64,000 nucleotides of DNA from Sphaerospermopsis torques-reginae ITEP-024 (GTDB lineage: Bacteria; Cyanobacteriota; Cyanobacteriia; Cyanobacteriales; Nostocaceae). Positions 54,162-63,183 of this stretch are shown piece after piece; the first letter of the stretch is position 1, and each line of letters opens with the position of its first letter. Below the pieces are notes generated by a model, which worked only from the letters and a program-made list of their open reading frames with translations, had not been told where the DNA came from and made no database searches. Location: assembly GCF_019598945.1 (NCBI RefSeq), contig NZ_CP080598.1, forward strand, positions 3,038,001 through 3,102,000. Reading direction: 5' to 3'. Both the position numbers and the translations under genes were made by a program.

Positions 54162-54455
54162 TTAATATTTTTCACAATCAAAATTTTTATGGGGTTGATG
54201 ATCTTTACAACCTATTGCTTCTTCTGTATTCGCAATATAAGGATTTACAGTACATTTAAGACGATAATTATTAGTAAAAAATTGGCAGTTATGACAGGGT
54301 ATTTGGTGCATTGTTTTGGCTGTTTTTACAGTTTCTTTTGTCGCTGTCCATAAATTCAACAACATCATAATTATGGTAGTCCAAGCGACGACGAAACAAA
54401 TGGGAATTAAAAATGGTTGTATTCCATGAATGAGAAAAGATACAAAATTTAACAT
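54162..54455 (-). CDS. conserved cyanobacterial small membrane protein with Cys motif
   Basis: From the ATG at 54455 the protein has 97 residues. A double hydrophobic segment (LIHGIQPFLIPICFVVAW, IIMMLLNLW) is followed by a soluble part with IPCHNCQFFTNNYRLKCTVN and a later GCKD. The four cysteines could bind a metal or form disulfides. The family is conserved in cyanobacteria but has no known role. An upstream open frame to 54518 is not supported by the conserved start. Confidence 0.75.
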   Translation of the reverse strand: MLNFVSFLIHGIQPFLIPICFVVAWTTIIMMLLNLWTATKETVKTAKTMHQIPCHNCQFFTNNYRLKCTVNPYIANTEEAIGCKDHQPHKNFDCEKY

Positions 54456-54605
54456 GGCAATAGTCAATACAAGTGAGGAGTTAGAAATTAATATAACTCC
54501 TAACTCCTCATTGATCACGTCTAGCTAAAGATATATTACAAAGTGTAAATTTAGTAAGCGTGTCATAATGTATGATATAGATTAAAATTGTAATTCTATT
54601 TTTTA

Positions 54606-55325
54606 TTACAAATGGCAATATTCTTGACCCCAACTTAAACTATTAAAATTTGAATTAATATCTTCAACACATTGAAAGAAATCAACTTCTTTGCTTGGCA
54701 AAATTCCAATAGTATACAATTCACCGCTATTACTTCTGCCAAATGTAATTGCGCTAATGGAAGGACATTTTTTAATTATTCTACGAGATATTGTTCTTAT
54801 TAATTGAGGTGAATTGAAAATTGAATCAACAGAACTTCCAGACATAGATATTAAATAATAATAGGGTCTATTTTGTGGTGATGTTCCATAAGTATCTTTT
54901 GCTTTTTTTAGCTCAATGCTCAAAAATAAATCTCGTTGATCTTGTAAGTCTTTCATGGAGTTAAATACTACATCTTCACAGCTACTTTCATCGCTGTTTT
55001 CTGTTATTTCTGGTTGCAATGCAGGTGTTAGTGTATCGAAAGATTCTACACCTGAACCCGTATTTATAGGAGTAAGAGGTACAACTGGAATTGGGATCGA
55101 ATTATAATTAGGAATATTATATTTAATTGATGGCGTAGGTGGTAACGGCGTTATCAACGGATCGTAATAAATACTTCTAGACCTCGGATTACTTCTATAG
55201 TGTGGTCTAACGTATGTGCCGTTTCTACGGTAATATCCACGAACATATCCAGCATAAGATGGAAACTCAATTAAACTTGAGAAAATGGAGCTTAGTGCTA
55301 ATATAAATAGAATTCTACGTAACAT
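54606..55325 (-). CDS. secreted hypothetical protein
   Basis: The 239-residue protein starts with a signal peptide (RRILFILALSSIFSSLIEFP, then SYAG). An Arg- and Tyr-rich segment (YVRGYYRRNGTYVRPHYRSN) of the kind seen in cell-surface proteins follows, then a proline-rich linker. A C-terminal domain contains a cysteine pair (SSCEDVVF and FFQCVEDI). It was not recognised beyond this. It begins with an ATG and stands alone. Confidence 0.65.
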   Translation of the reverse strand: MLRRILFILALSSIFSSLIEFPSYAGYVRGYYRRNGTYVRPHYRSNPRSRSIYYDPLITPLPPTPSIKYNIPNYNSIPIPVVPLTPINTGSGVESFDTLTPALQPEITENSDESSCEDVVFNSMKDLQDQRDLFLSIELKKAKDTYGTSPQNRPYYYLISMSGSSVDSIFNSPQLIRTISRRIIKKCPSISAITFGRSNSGELYTIGILPSKEVDFFQCVEDINSNFNSLSWGQEYCHL

Positions 55326-55370
55326 TTGTTTTTCTTAGATTAGTTTTTCAATGGGGCATTTTTTCCAACA

Positions 55371-55404
55371 TATCCTCGACTTCTTCTTTGAAGAGTCGAG
55401 GATA
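55371..55404. repeat. palindromic repeat TATCCTCGACT...AGTCGAGGATA
   Basis: An 11-bp perfect stem (55371-55381 with 55394-55404) lies between chlG and the secreted gene, of the same layout as the element at 16763-16796. It could also act as a terminator for chlG. Confidence 0.65.
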
Positions 55405-55420
55405 TCTACTGAAATAACTG

Positions 55421-56455
55421 TTAAATTCCTGCGTGTCCTAATGCTAAACCTGTGACTAACATTCCGAATACTAGAAAAGGTTGGGCGCTGGCTTGGTATT
55501 TTACATCATTTGCTATAGGATCACGTAAAAAATACATATCCTGAAAAGTGATTTGGGGAATGATTAATAATACCAAAATTGCGGCGTACAAGTTCTCATG
55601 AATGCTGACGAGATAACCTGCAACTAAACCTTGAAATAAGTCAATCATGACTACACAAATTAAGGCGGCAGTTTGGACACCAAACATGACTGGTAGGGAT
55701 TTTAAACCTAATTGGCGATCGCCTTCTACACTTTTGAAATCATTAACAACAGCAATTCCCAAACCTGCCAAACTATAAAATAAGGTGAGAACTACAATTG
55801 TCCAATTTAACTCACCAAATAAAGCATGACCCGCCCACCAAGGTAATGCAATATAACTTGCACCTAAAGCATAATTTCCTAACCAACCATTTTGTTTTAA
55901 TTTTAATGGTGGTGCTGAATAAATGTAGGCAATAAAAGAACCAAAAACCGACAATCCTAAAATATTAGGAAATGGATGACCTGCCCATAAATCTAAAGTG
56001 TAGGCTACACCATATCCTAATAATAGTAAAAGCACAAATTGGGTAACTACTTGCTTTTCAGAAATTGCCCCTGAAGGAATAGGTCGGTAAGGTTCATTAA
56101 TTGCGTCAATTTCCCGATCATAATAATCATTAATGGTTTGGGTATAACCAGTTAACAATGGTCCAGAAAGCAACATACACAAAGCTGCTTTTAAGACATT
56201 TTCTAAACTCCAGGTATAATTCCCTGAAGATGCTGCACCACAAACTACACCCCAAATTAAAGGAATCCAGGTGATAGGTTTCATCAACTGTAAACGAATT
56301 TTCCAGATTGATGTTTCTCCTGGTGCTGCACCTTTCATTCCCAGAAGTTGGCGAGTTTTCGCACTACGATCTTCTGTATTTGTAGCTTCCTGATTTACAG
56401 ATTCTACAACTTCAGTTGGTTGAGGATTTTGATTTATGGGAGTTGATTCAGACAT
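55421..56455 (-). CDS. chlG: chlorophyll synthase
   Basis: This UbiA-family membrane prenyltransferase esterifies chlorophyllide with phytyl or geranylgeranyl pyrophosphate as the last step of chlorophyll a synthesis. The first Asp-rich site is NDYYDREIDAINEPYRPIPSG and the second is DFKSVEGDRQLGLKSLPVMFG. Eight or nine hydrophobic segments are visible. An extra polar N-terminus of about 45 residues precedes the first segment. It starts at an ATG, with heptamer repeats between it and the ArsA-like gene on the same strand. Confidence 0.96.
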   Translation of the reverse strand: MSESTPINQNPQPTEVVESVNQEATNTEDRSAKTRQLLGMKGAAPGETSIWKIRLQLMKPITWIPLIWGVVCGAASSGNYTWSLENVLKAALCMLLSGPLLTGYTQTINDYYDREIDAINEPYRPIPSGAISEKQVVTQFVLLLLLGYGVAYTLDLWAGHPFPNILGLSVFGSFIAYIYSAPPLKLKQNGWLGNYALGASYIALPWWAGHALFGELNWTIVVLTLFYSLAGLGIAVVNDFKSVEGDRQLGLKSLPVMFGVQTAALICVVMIDLFQGLVAGYLVSIHENLYAAILVLLIIPQITFQDMYFLRDPIANDVKYQASAQPFLVFGMLVTGLALGHAGI

Positions 56456-56495
56456 AATAATCTAATGGGTAATTGGTGATTGGTGATTGGTAAAC

Positions 56496-56585
56496 AAGGG
56501 AACAGGGAACAGGGAACAGGGAACAGGGATTTTTTCACTATTTCCTGATTTCCTACTGTCACCTGTCACCTGTCACCTGTCACCT
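56496..56585. repeat. GGAACAG and TGTCACC heptamer arrays
   Basis: GGGAACA units (56496-56529) and CTGTCAC units (56556-56585) fill the chlG to ArsA-like gap. Confidence 0.8.
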
Positions 56586-56592
56586 CTAAAAC

Positions 56593-57693
56593 CTAAAAAG
56601 AAATTATCAAATAACTATTTTGAAACTTTGCCCCGGTAACAGGTTTACCACTGAGGGCAGGGGGTAAGAAGATATTACGGCGATGATCTCCGGCTTCTAT
56701 TGTGACTTCTGGACCAGATTGAGTGAGTTTGACTTGTTTTTTGTCAAAACCTGGTAAAAATAGCCGTACTTGGCGATTATGTACGTCTATTTCTATGGGT
56801 TTGGGTGCTTGTAATGCTTGTTCGACAAAGTTAGGTAAAGCATCTATCAAAAGTTGCCATTCACCCTTAGATACATCAGGAACAGTGCTGATAGGTAGGG
56901 GCGAAAATTCTGCTGATAGATTGGTATTTTGATCAGCAGACACTAAAATTGCGCCACCAATAGTTAAACCAATTTGTTGGGCAGTACCCCAAAGATAACG
57001 GGAACTAGCCACATCTATGGGATCTGGAGTTGTGATTAAAAATGCGGCAACTCGCTGAGGATCAGCTAAAGCTGCTTTACCTTGATCGAGAAAATTATTA
57101 ACTTGGTTAGTGGGTAGGGAGAAGTTATCAGCCGTCCAGTTAACATTAAATAAACTGGTAATCAGGGGTTGAATGAGGGGTGATTCAGAAATTGCTTTAC
57201 CTAAATCGGAGTTAACAAACAATTGTCTAAATCTTCGCACGTACCAGCTAAGAGATTCGGGCATTCCCAACATCCGCAAGGTGGCAGCGTCTCCAGCACC
57301 ATCATAGATAATCGCGTCATATTTGCCACTGGCATCATATTCACGAATCGCATTGAGGGCGAGGGCGTTATCCATGCCTGGCAATACTACCAGTTCTTGT
57401 CCATAGACCTCTTTTAAAATCGGTGTACGGAGATATTGCGCTTCTAGTTTTTTTACTTCTTCCCAGTTGCGTTCTAGCAGTACAGATGCTTGAAACTGTA
57501 CTGCTTGCAAGTTGGGAGCGATTTCTTGGGGGTCAGGAGAGAGAGTAGTTTCCAGTAAAATTGGCAACGTTGGTTCTGCTAATCCTGCTAAAAGTACCCG
57601 TTTGCCTTGGCTTGCCAATAGCTTGGCTGCGGCGATCGCTATTTTGCTTCGAGCGATGCCGTTTTTGCCTAAAAATGTCAGTATCAAGGCCAT
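56593..57693 (-). CDS. ArsA/Get3-like protein with C-terminal HSP20-like domain, altered P-loop
   Basis: The 366-residue protein has the ArsA/Get3 fold followed by a C-terminal small-heat-shock-like domain (about 300-366; RQVRLFLPGFDKKQVKLTQS). The P-loop reads LGKNGIARSKIAIAAA (residues 8-23), where relatives have GKGG(V/T)G(K/R)T. The second glycine and the K/T pair are not conserved, so ATP use may be altered. The later YDAIIYDGAGDAATLRML resembles switch II. It is located upstream of chlG on the same strand. Its function in cyanobacteria is unknown. Confidence 0.85.
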   Translation of the reverse strand: MALILTFLGKNGIARSKIAIAAAKLLASQGKRVLLAGLAEPTLPILLETTLSPDPQEIAPNLQAVQFQASVLLERNWEEVKKLEAQYLRTPILKEVYGQELVVLPGMDNALALNAIREYDASGKYDAIIYDGAGDAATLRMLGMPESLSWYVRRFRQLFVNSDLGKAISESPLIQPLITSLFNVNWTADNFSLPTNQVNNFLDQGKAALADPQRVAAFLITTPDPIDVASSRYLWGTAQQIGLTIGGAILVSADQNTNLSAEFSPLPISTVPDVSKGEWQLLIDALPNFVEQALQAPKPIEIDVHNRQVRLFLPGFDKKQVKLTQSGPEVTIEAGDHRRNIFLPPALSGKPVTGAKFQNSYLIISF

Positions 57694-57762
57694 TACGTGA
57701 TTTCCAATTACCGCCTATTTGTTCAACTCCAACTTAGCACTTAAATAAAACAGCTAATCTAC

Positions 57763-57954
57763 CTATATGGCTTTAATTTCATCCTCAAAGAACCAAGTGG
57801 AGGTATTGTCATCAAATTTGACTACAACACCAATACCAGCACCATCTGTAACTTTGTAACCTTCTATCACACCTACTTTACCTAGTTTTTGAGCGATAGG
57901 AGCAGATACGCGATCGCGCAAACGAACTACTTTAACCTTTTGTCCGATTTCCAT
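57763..57954 (-). CDS. petP: PetP-type protein (DUF2862)
   Basis: The 63-residue SH3-like protein matches DUF2862/PetP, a small cytoplasmic-side subunit of the cyanobacterial cytochrome b6f complex. Visible are MEIGQKVKVVRLRDRVS, GKVGVIEGYKVTDG and GVVVKFDDNTSTWFFEDEI. It contains a HIP1-type site in its first codons. The ATG start is clear and it stands alone between the ArsA-like and Rpn-type genes. Confidence 0.88.
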   Translation of the reverse strand: MEIGQKVKVVRLRDRVSAPIAQKLGKVGVIEGYKVTDGAGIGVVVKFDDNTSTWFFEDEIKAI

Positions 57955-58182
57955 GTCTAGTTAGAATCCAATAATCCAAATCTCAGTGTACCGGAATCTG
58001 GGACTTAGTTTGCAGTTAAGCTTTCAGAAATGTTGCTTTAATATTTATCTAATTTAACAATTAGATATGTTTAAATATGCTTTTTTATGTTAATTTTTAT
58101 TTGAATGTGTAAAATTACAATCTACATTAGATAAATAATAAAATGAGTGACAATAAAGTGATAATAAAATTAATCAATTTCC

Positions 58183-58971
58183 GTGAAAACAGACACCATT
58201 TTTTATAGCTTATTCCAAGAATTTCCTAGTATTTTCTTTGAATTAATTAACAAATCTCCGACAGAAGCAGTTGCTTATGAATTTACATCCCGTGAAGTTA
58301 AACAACTAGCTTTTCGCTTGGATGGATTATTTTTACCAACTACCAAAGATGCTAAAAAGCCATTTTATTTAGTAGAGGTGCAATTTCAACCAGATGAAGA
58401 TTTATATTATCGTCTGTTTGCCGAACTTTGGCTCTACTTAAAACAATATAAACCGTCTCATCCTTGGCAAGTGGTAATTATTTATCCCAATCGTACCATA
58501 GAAAGAGAACAGCCTATACAATTTGGCGAAATCTTGCTATTAGATCGAGTTAAACGCCTTTATTTAGATGAGTTGGGAGAGAGTTCTTTAGGGGTAGGAG
58601 TTGTTAAACTGGTAATAGAACCAGAAGCAAACGCACCAGAATTAGCAAAACAGTTAATTGCCCAAGCCAACCAACAAATTAATGATACAACCAGCAAACG
58701 GGATCTGATCAAACTAATTGAGACAATTATCGTCTATAAATTACCCCAAAAAAGCCGCGAGGAGATAGAAGCCATGTTAGGTTTAAGTGATTTAAAACAA
58801 ACCAGAGTTTATCAAGAAGCATTAGCAGAAGGTAAAGAGGAAGGAATAACAGAAGCAACCAGGAAATTAGCTTTAAAATTATTAAGAATTGGCATGAGTT
58901 TAGAGCAAATTTCCGAAGTTACAGAATTATCTTTAGCACAGATTAAAGATTTACAAAAAGAAATTTCATAA
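58183..58971 (+). CDS. DUF2887/Rpn family putative nuclease
   Basis: The 262-residue cyanobacterial DUF2887 (Rpn-like) protein opens with FYSLFQEFPSIFFELINKSP, followed by RLDGLFLP and the PFYLVEVQFQPDED strand carrying the PD-(D/E)XK-type Glu and Gln. The tail has an EGKEEGITEATRKLALKLL helix. The family is linked with recombination-promoting nucleases or transposase remnants; activity is unproven. The GTG at 58183 is the likely start. It heads a run of nuclease-like genes. Confidence 0.85.
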   Translation: MKTDTIFYSLFQEFPSIFFELINKSPTEAVAYEFTSREVKQLAFRLDGLFLPTTKDAKKPFYLVEVQFQPDEDLYYRLFAELWLYLKQYKPSHPWQVVIIYPNRTIEREQPIQFGEILLLDRVKRLYLDELGESSLGVGVVKLVIEPEANAPELAKQLIAQANQQINDTTSKRDLIKLIETIIVYKLPQKSREEIEAMLGLSDLKQTRVYQEALAEGKEEGITEATRKLALKLLRIGMSLEQISEVTELSLAQIKDLQKEIS

Positions 58972-59058
58972 AAGGAAATTTCCTGGTTTTACTGCTTACT
59001 AAACAATTAAGTTTCTGAGGGTGTATTCAATGAATACGCCCCGATAAGGTAATAAAAA

Positions 59059-59814
59059 ATGTATCCAAATCATCCACCTTCCCCCAAAGAAACCATGCCG
59101 ACAATGTATGATTTACCTAGTGAATTAATAGGAGAATCAGGTTTGCCGGACGAATTTCATTGTATACAAGCAGATTTATTAACACAAACTTGTCAACCAG
59201 CTAATTATCAAACCTCAGAAATTTTCCTAGCTAGTGACTTAAATCTATATTATGATCCACGTCATCCTAGTTGGTATAAACGTCCTGATTGGTTTATGGT
59301 ATTAGGAGTACCAAAAGCCGAACAACAGGAAGATTTACGTTTAAGTTATGTAGTTTGGCAAGAAGGTATTGATCCGTTTTTGGTAGTAGAATTACTCTCA
59401 CCAGGAACAGAACAAGAAGACTTAGGACAAACCCTTAGAGAAATAAATAAACCGCCCACAAAATGGGAAGTATATCAAAACATTTTGCGTATCCCTTACT
59501 ATGTGATTTATGATAGGTATGAAAATAATTTCCGTAGTTTTAAACTCAATGGTACTCGATATGAACCTGTCGATTTATCAGATAACCGTTTTTGGTTAGA
59601 AGAAATAGAAATGGGTTTGGGTTTATGGCAAGGAACTTATCAAAATACAGAGGGTTTATGGTTACGTTGGTATAACAATAATGGCTGGTTGCCAACATTA
59701 GCCGAAAAAGCAGAAAATGAACGTCAACGGGCTGAAAGTGAACGTTTAAGGGCAGATAAACTAGCAGCAAAATTGCGTGATTTAGGAATAGATCCTGATA
59801 GTTTAGTAAATTAG
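59059..59814 (+). CDS. Uma2 family endonuclease
   Basis: The 251-residue Uma2 protein has conserved strands RPDWFMVLGVPKAEQQEDL and LVVELLSPGTEQEDLGQTL, and a C-terminal coiled-coil ending in AAKLRDLGIDPDSL. That tail is shared by the next three Uma2 proteins (LGIxPDxL). It is the first of four in this run. The ATG at 59059 is used; a later ATG at 59095 would also serve. Its role is unknown. Confidence 0.88.
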   Translation: MYPNHPPSPKETMPTMYDLPSELIGESGLPDEFHCIQADLLTQTCQPANYQTSEIFLASDLNLYYDPRHPSWYKRPDWFMVLGVPKAEQQEDLRLSYVVWQEGIDPFLVVELLSPGTEQEDLGQTLREINKPPTKWEVYQNILRIPYYVIYDRYENNFRSFKLNGTRYEPVDLSDNRFWLEEIEMGLGLWQGTYQNTEGLWLRWYNNNGWLPTLAEKAENERQRAESERLRADKLAAKLRDLGIDPDSLVN

Positions 59815-59823
59815 GAAAAAACT

Positions 59824-60474
59824 ATGACTACAACTGTAAAATTAACAGATTTCAAGATTGAATATCCTAGTAGTGATGGTGAACCAGTGGCAGAAACTTA
59901 TATACATCTCTATGCAATTTTAACAACTTTAGAAGTTCTCAAACAATACCTTACAGGTAGACAAGCAACGGTACTGGCAAATCAATTTTTATATTATGCC
60001 CAAGGTTTTCCCAAATTAAGAATAGCACCAGATGTCATGGTTATTTTTGATGTGCCTCCTGGTGGTAGAGATAATTATAAAATTTGGGAAGAAGAACAAG
60101 TTCCTCAAGTAGTTTTTGAAATGACAAGTGCAGGAACTCAAAAACAAGATCAAGAATACAAGAAATTATTGTATGAACAATTAGGAATTTTAGAATATTG
60201 GTTATTTGATCCCAAGGGAGAATGGATAAATCAAAAATTACAAGGTTATCGTTTACAGGATGAGATTTATCAACCCATTACAGATAATTTATGTCAACCT
60301 TTGGGATTAAGTCTAGAAGTAGAAGGAGAACTTTTAAGATTTTACCGTTTAAATACAGGGGATAAATTACTGATACCAACAGAACTTGCTGAACAGGCAG
60401 AAAATGAACGTAAACGGGCAGATAAATTAGCAGAAAAATTGCGCTCTTTGGGAATAGATCCTGATACCTTATAA
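59824..60474 (+). CDS. Uma2 family endonuclease
   Basis: The 216-residue Uma2 protein follows nine bases after the previous one, so the pair is probably co-transcribed. It has LRIAPDVMVIFDVPPGGRDN, then VVFEMTSAGTQKQDQEYKKL (E and Q core), LEYWLFDPKG, and the tail EKLRSLGIDPDTL. It starts at an ATG. Confidence 0.88.
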   Translation: MTTTVKLTDFKIEYPSSDGEPVAETYIHLYAILTTLEVLKQYLTGRQATVLANQFLYYAQGFPKLRIAPDVMVIFDVPPGGRDNYKIWEEEQVPQVVFEMTSAGTQKQDQEYKKLLYEQLGILEYWLFDPKGEWINQKLQGYRLQDEIYQPITDNLCQPLGLSLEVEGELLRFYRLNTGDKLLIPTELAEQAENERKRADKLAEKLRSLGIDPDTL

Positions 60475-60509
60475 TCAACGAACAATACCAAATTATCAAC
60501 CTAAAATCT

Positions 60510-61235
60510 ATGGCTTTAACCGCACAAGAAATAGAAGCATTAATGCCAGATTGCACCGAACTACTTAGCGATGAACCAGAAATGGAAAGTTCCTTACACT
60601 ATACACAACTATTAATATTAGTCACTTGTTTAGAATGGTTGTGGAGAGATAGAGAAGATTTTTTCATTGGTGCAAATCTCACCATTTACTATAGCCGACA
60701 ACAGTTAAAAAATCGAGACTTTAGAGGACCCGACTTTTTTCTTGTAAAAAATACTGAAAAACGTCCTCGCGCTTCCTGGGTAATATGGGAAGAAAACGGC
60801 AAATATCCCAATTTAATCATTGAATTACTTTCTGATTCTACAGCCAAAGTAGACAAGGGTTTGAAAAAACAGTTATATGCAAATCAATTTCACACACCTG
60901 AATATTTTTGGTTTTCACCTACGACATTAGAATTAGTTGGTTGGCGATTAGCAGGAAGTGAATATGAAAAAATCAAACCTTCTGAAAATGGCTGGTATTG
61001 GAGTCAAGAATTAGGATTGTATTTAGGAATTTGGGAAAATAAATTGAGGTATTTTAGCGTTGAAGGAAAATTAATACCCACACCTGAAGAGGCAAATTTA
61101 GAAGAAATTAGAAAAGCTGAAATTGCTACTCAACAGGCTGAATCTGAACGTAAACGTGCTGATGAAGCTGAGAATAAAGCCGCTATTTTAGCTCAAAAGC
61201 TCAGAGAATTGGGTATTGAACCTGATAGGTTATAA
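60510..61235 (+). CDS. Uma2 family endonuclease, near-duplicate of the gene at 62321
   Basis: The 241-residue Uma2 protein has an N-terminal half almost identical to that of the gene at 62321 (shared MALTAQEIEALMPDCTELLS, and LKNRDFRGPDFFLVK; core LIIELLSDSTAKVDKGLKKQ). It ends in a coiled coil and the tail LRELGIEPDRL. It lies 35 bases after the preceding Uma2 gene. It starts at an ATG after a TAAAATCT word that also precedes the duplicate. Confidence 0.9.
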   Translation: MALTAQEIEALMPDCTELLSDEPEMESSLHYTQLLILVTCLEWLWRDREDFFIGANLTIYYSRQQLKNRDFRGPDFFLVKNTEKRPRASWVIWEENGKYPNLIIELLSDSTAKVDKGLKKQLYANQFHTPEYFWFSPTTLELVGWRLAGSEYEKIKPSENGWYWSQELGLYLGIWENKLRYFSVEGKLIPTPEEANLEEIRKAEIATQQAESERKRADEAENKAAILAQKLRELGIEPDRL

Positions 61236-61379
61236 ATGAATCATGAGGAGCGGTGAAATTTCACTGCTCTGAAAAATAACCACAATAAATATCTGGTTGG
61301 TAATTAATTTACAAACGAATGCTGAAAATAAGATACAATGCTGGAATATCTTGGCTTTAGCCTGTGGTGGTAGTGGAGA

Positions 61380-62186
61380 ATGACCCTTTCTGTCAAAGAC
61401 AATTTAACTAAATTGCAAGTGCAGCGTTATTATGAATTACTGCACGTTTTAGTAGTACGTACTCTCAAAGTGCGTTATCGGGGTTCTATTTTAGGGGTTT
61501 ATTGGTCTTTATTAAATCCCTTAATCATGACAGGGCTTTACACTGCAATTTTTGGAGCTACTTTTGCATCTTATTATGATAACTCAATCCTTAATTATGT
61601 ATTAGCAGCGTTTACAGGATTGGTGGTAATAAATTTTTTCTCAGCTTCCACATCCCAAGCTTTAGCAAGTGTGGTAGGTAATGGAGCATTATTAAATAAG
61701 ATTAGGCTGCCTCTCAGTGTTTTCCCGGTGTCAATGGTAGCAGCAAATATCTTTCAATTTTCCGTGGGGGCATTTCCATTACTGGCATTAATGACTTTAT
61801 TTAATGCCAAGAGTGTGGTAAATGTATTAGCATTAGTCTTTCCGTTTCTGGCATTAGTATTAGTTTCCACTGGTATTGGATTTTTGGTAAGTGCTTTATA
61901 TGTATTTTTTCGAGATTTACCTTACTTTTATGAGTTAATTACATTTGTAATTTGGATCAGTAGTCCAGTATTTTATCCCGCAGCGATTGTACCACCTCAA
62001 GTTAAGCCATTTCTCAGTTTAAATCCCTTGTCGCCTATAATTGAGAGTTTACGTCAGATTACCTTATCAGGTGCAGCACCAGATTTAGGGTTAATATGGG
62101 GGGCGTTACTGGGTGGGATAATTATTTTATCTTTAGGATGGATTTGTTTTCATTTGTGGCGACATCAGTTTATGGATTTATTGTAG
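61380..62186 (+). CDS. ABC-2 polysaccharide export permease
   Basis: The 268-residue membrane protein has six hydrophobic segments of the Wzm/TagG type. The opening RYYELLHVLVVRTLKVRYRG and the segment SILGVYWSLLNPLIMTGLYT are typical, and the end is WICFHLWRHQFMDLL. It exports an O-antigen- or teichoic-acid-like glycan with a partner ATPase. No ATPase gene is seen next to it; the following gene is a Uma2 copy, then a methyltransferase. The partner may lie beyond the right edge. Confidence 0.9.
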   Translation: MTLSVKDNLTKLQVQRYYELLHVLVVRTLKVRYRGSILGVYWSLLNPLIMTGLYTAIFGATFASYYDNSILNYVLAAFTGLVVINFFSASTSQALASVVGNGALLNKIRLPLSVFPVSMVAANIFQFSVGAFPLLALMTLFNAKSVVNVLALVFPFLALVLVSTGIGFLVSALYVFFRDLPYFYELITFVIWISSPVFYPAAIVPPQVKPFLSLNPLSPIIESLRQITLSGAAPDLGLIWGALLGGIIILSLGWICFHLWRHQFMDLL

Positions 62187-62320
62187 ATAGAGTTGTTTTA
62201 ATTTATGGCGATATCAGTTTATTGATTTGGTTTAATATAGCTATTATTTAATAATTGCACAAATTAGATAGTGATAGTTTATAATTAGCTTAAAGATAGC
62301 AATTTATCCTAATAAAATCT

Positions 62321-63130
62321 ATGGCTTTAACCGCACAAGAAATAGAAGCATTAATGCCAGATTGCACCGAACTTCTCAGCGACGAACCAGAAATGGAAAG
62401 CTCATTACACTATACACAATTATTAATATTAGTCACTTGTTTAGAATGGTTATGGCGTGATAGAGAAGATTTCTTTATTGGTGCAAATCTTAGCGTTTAC
62501 TATAGCCGACAACAGTTAAAAAATAGAGACTTTAGAGGACCAGACTTTTTTCTAGTCAAGGATACAGAAAAACGTCCGCGTATGTCTTGGGTAATATGGG
62601 AAGAGGATGGTAAATATCCCAATGTGATCATTGAATTACTTTCCGATTCTACCGCGAAAGTAGATAAGGGATTGAAAAAACAGTTGTATCAAAATCAATT
62701 CCGCACTCCTGAGTATTTTTGGTTTTCCCCAAATACCTTAGAATTATTAGGATGGCGATTAACAAACAGTGAATATAAAGCTATTCCACCATCAGAAAAT
62801 GACTGGTATTGGAGTCAGGAATTAGGTTTATACTTAGGGGTTTGGGAAGATAAGTTAAGATATTTTACTGTTGAAGGAAAATTAGTTCCTACACCAGAAG
62901 AAGCTAACTTAGAAGAAATTAGAAAAGCTGAAATTGCCCTCCAAAGGGCAGAAATTGAAGAACAAAAAGCTGAAGCTGAACGTCGAAAAGCTGAATTTGA
63001 ACGTCAAAAAGCTGAATTTGAACGCCAAAAAGCCGAACTTGAACGTCAACGTGCTGATGCAGCAGAGAATAAAGCAGCTATTTTAGCTCAAAAATTGAGA
63101 GAATTAGGGATTGAACCTGATACTTTGTAA
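62321..63130 (+). CDS. Uma2 family endonuclease, near-duplicate of the gene at 60510
   Basis: This 269-residue Uma2 protein matches the 60510 gene over its first 195 or so residues. It then carries a longer coiled-coil tail built of repeated AEFERQKAE-type units (62940-63060) before the shared LRELGIEPDTL end. The duplication brackets the ABC permease gene. It starts at an ATG preceded by the shared TAAAATCT word. Confidence 0.9.
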   Translation: MALTAQEIEALMPDCTELLSDEPEMESSLHYTQLLILVTCLEWLWRDREDFFIGANLSVYYSRQQLKNRDFRGPDFFLVKDTEKRPRMSWVIWEEDGKYPNVIIELLSDSTAKVDKGLKKQLYQNQFRTPEYFWFSPNTLELLGWRLTNSEYKAIPPSENDWYWSQELGLYLGVWEDKLRYFTVEGKLVPTPEEANLEEIRKAEIALQRAEIEEQKAEAERRKAEFERQKAEFERQKAELERQRADAAENKAAILAQKLRELGIEPDTL

Positions 63131-63183
63131 ATAGATACGTTATTGAGTGGTATAATTGTTTTGTCTTTCATTATTCTATGTAA

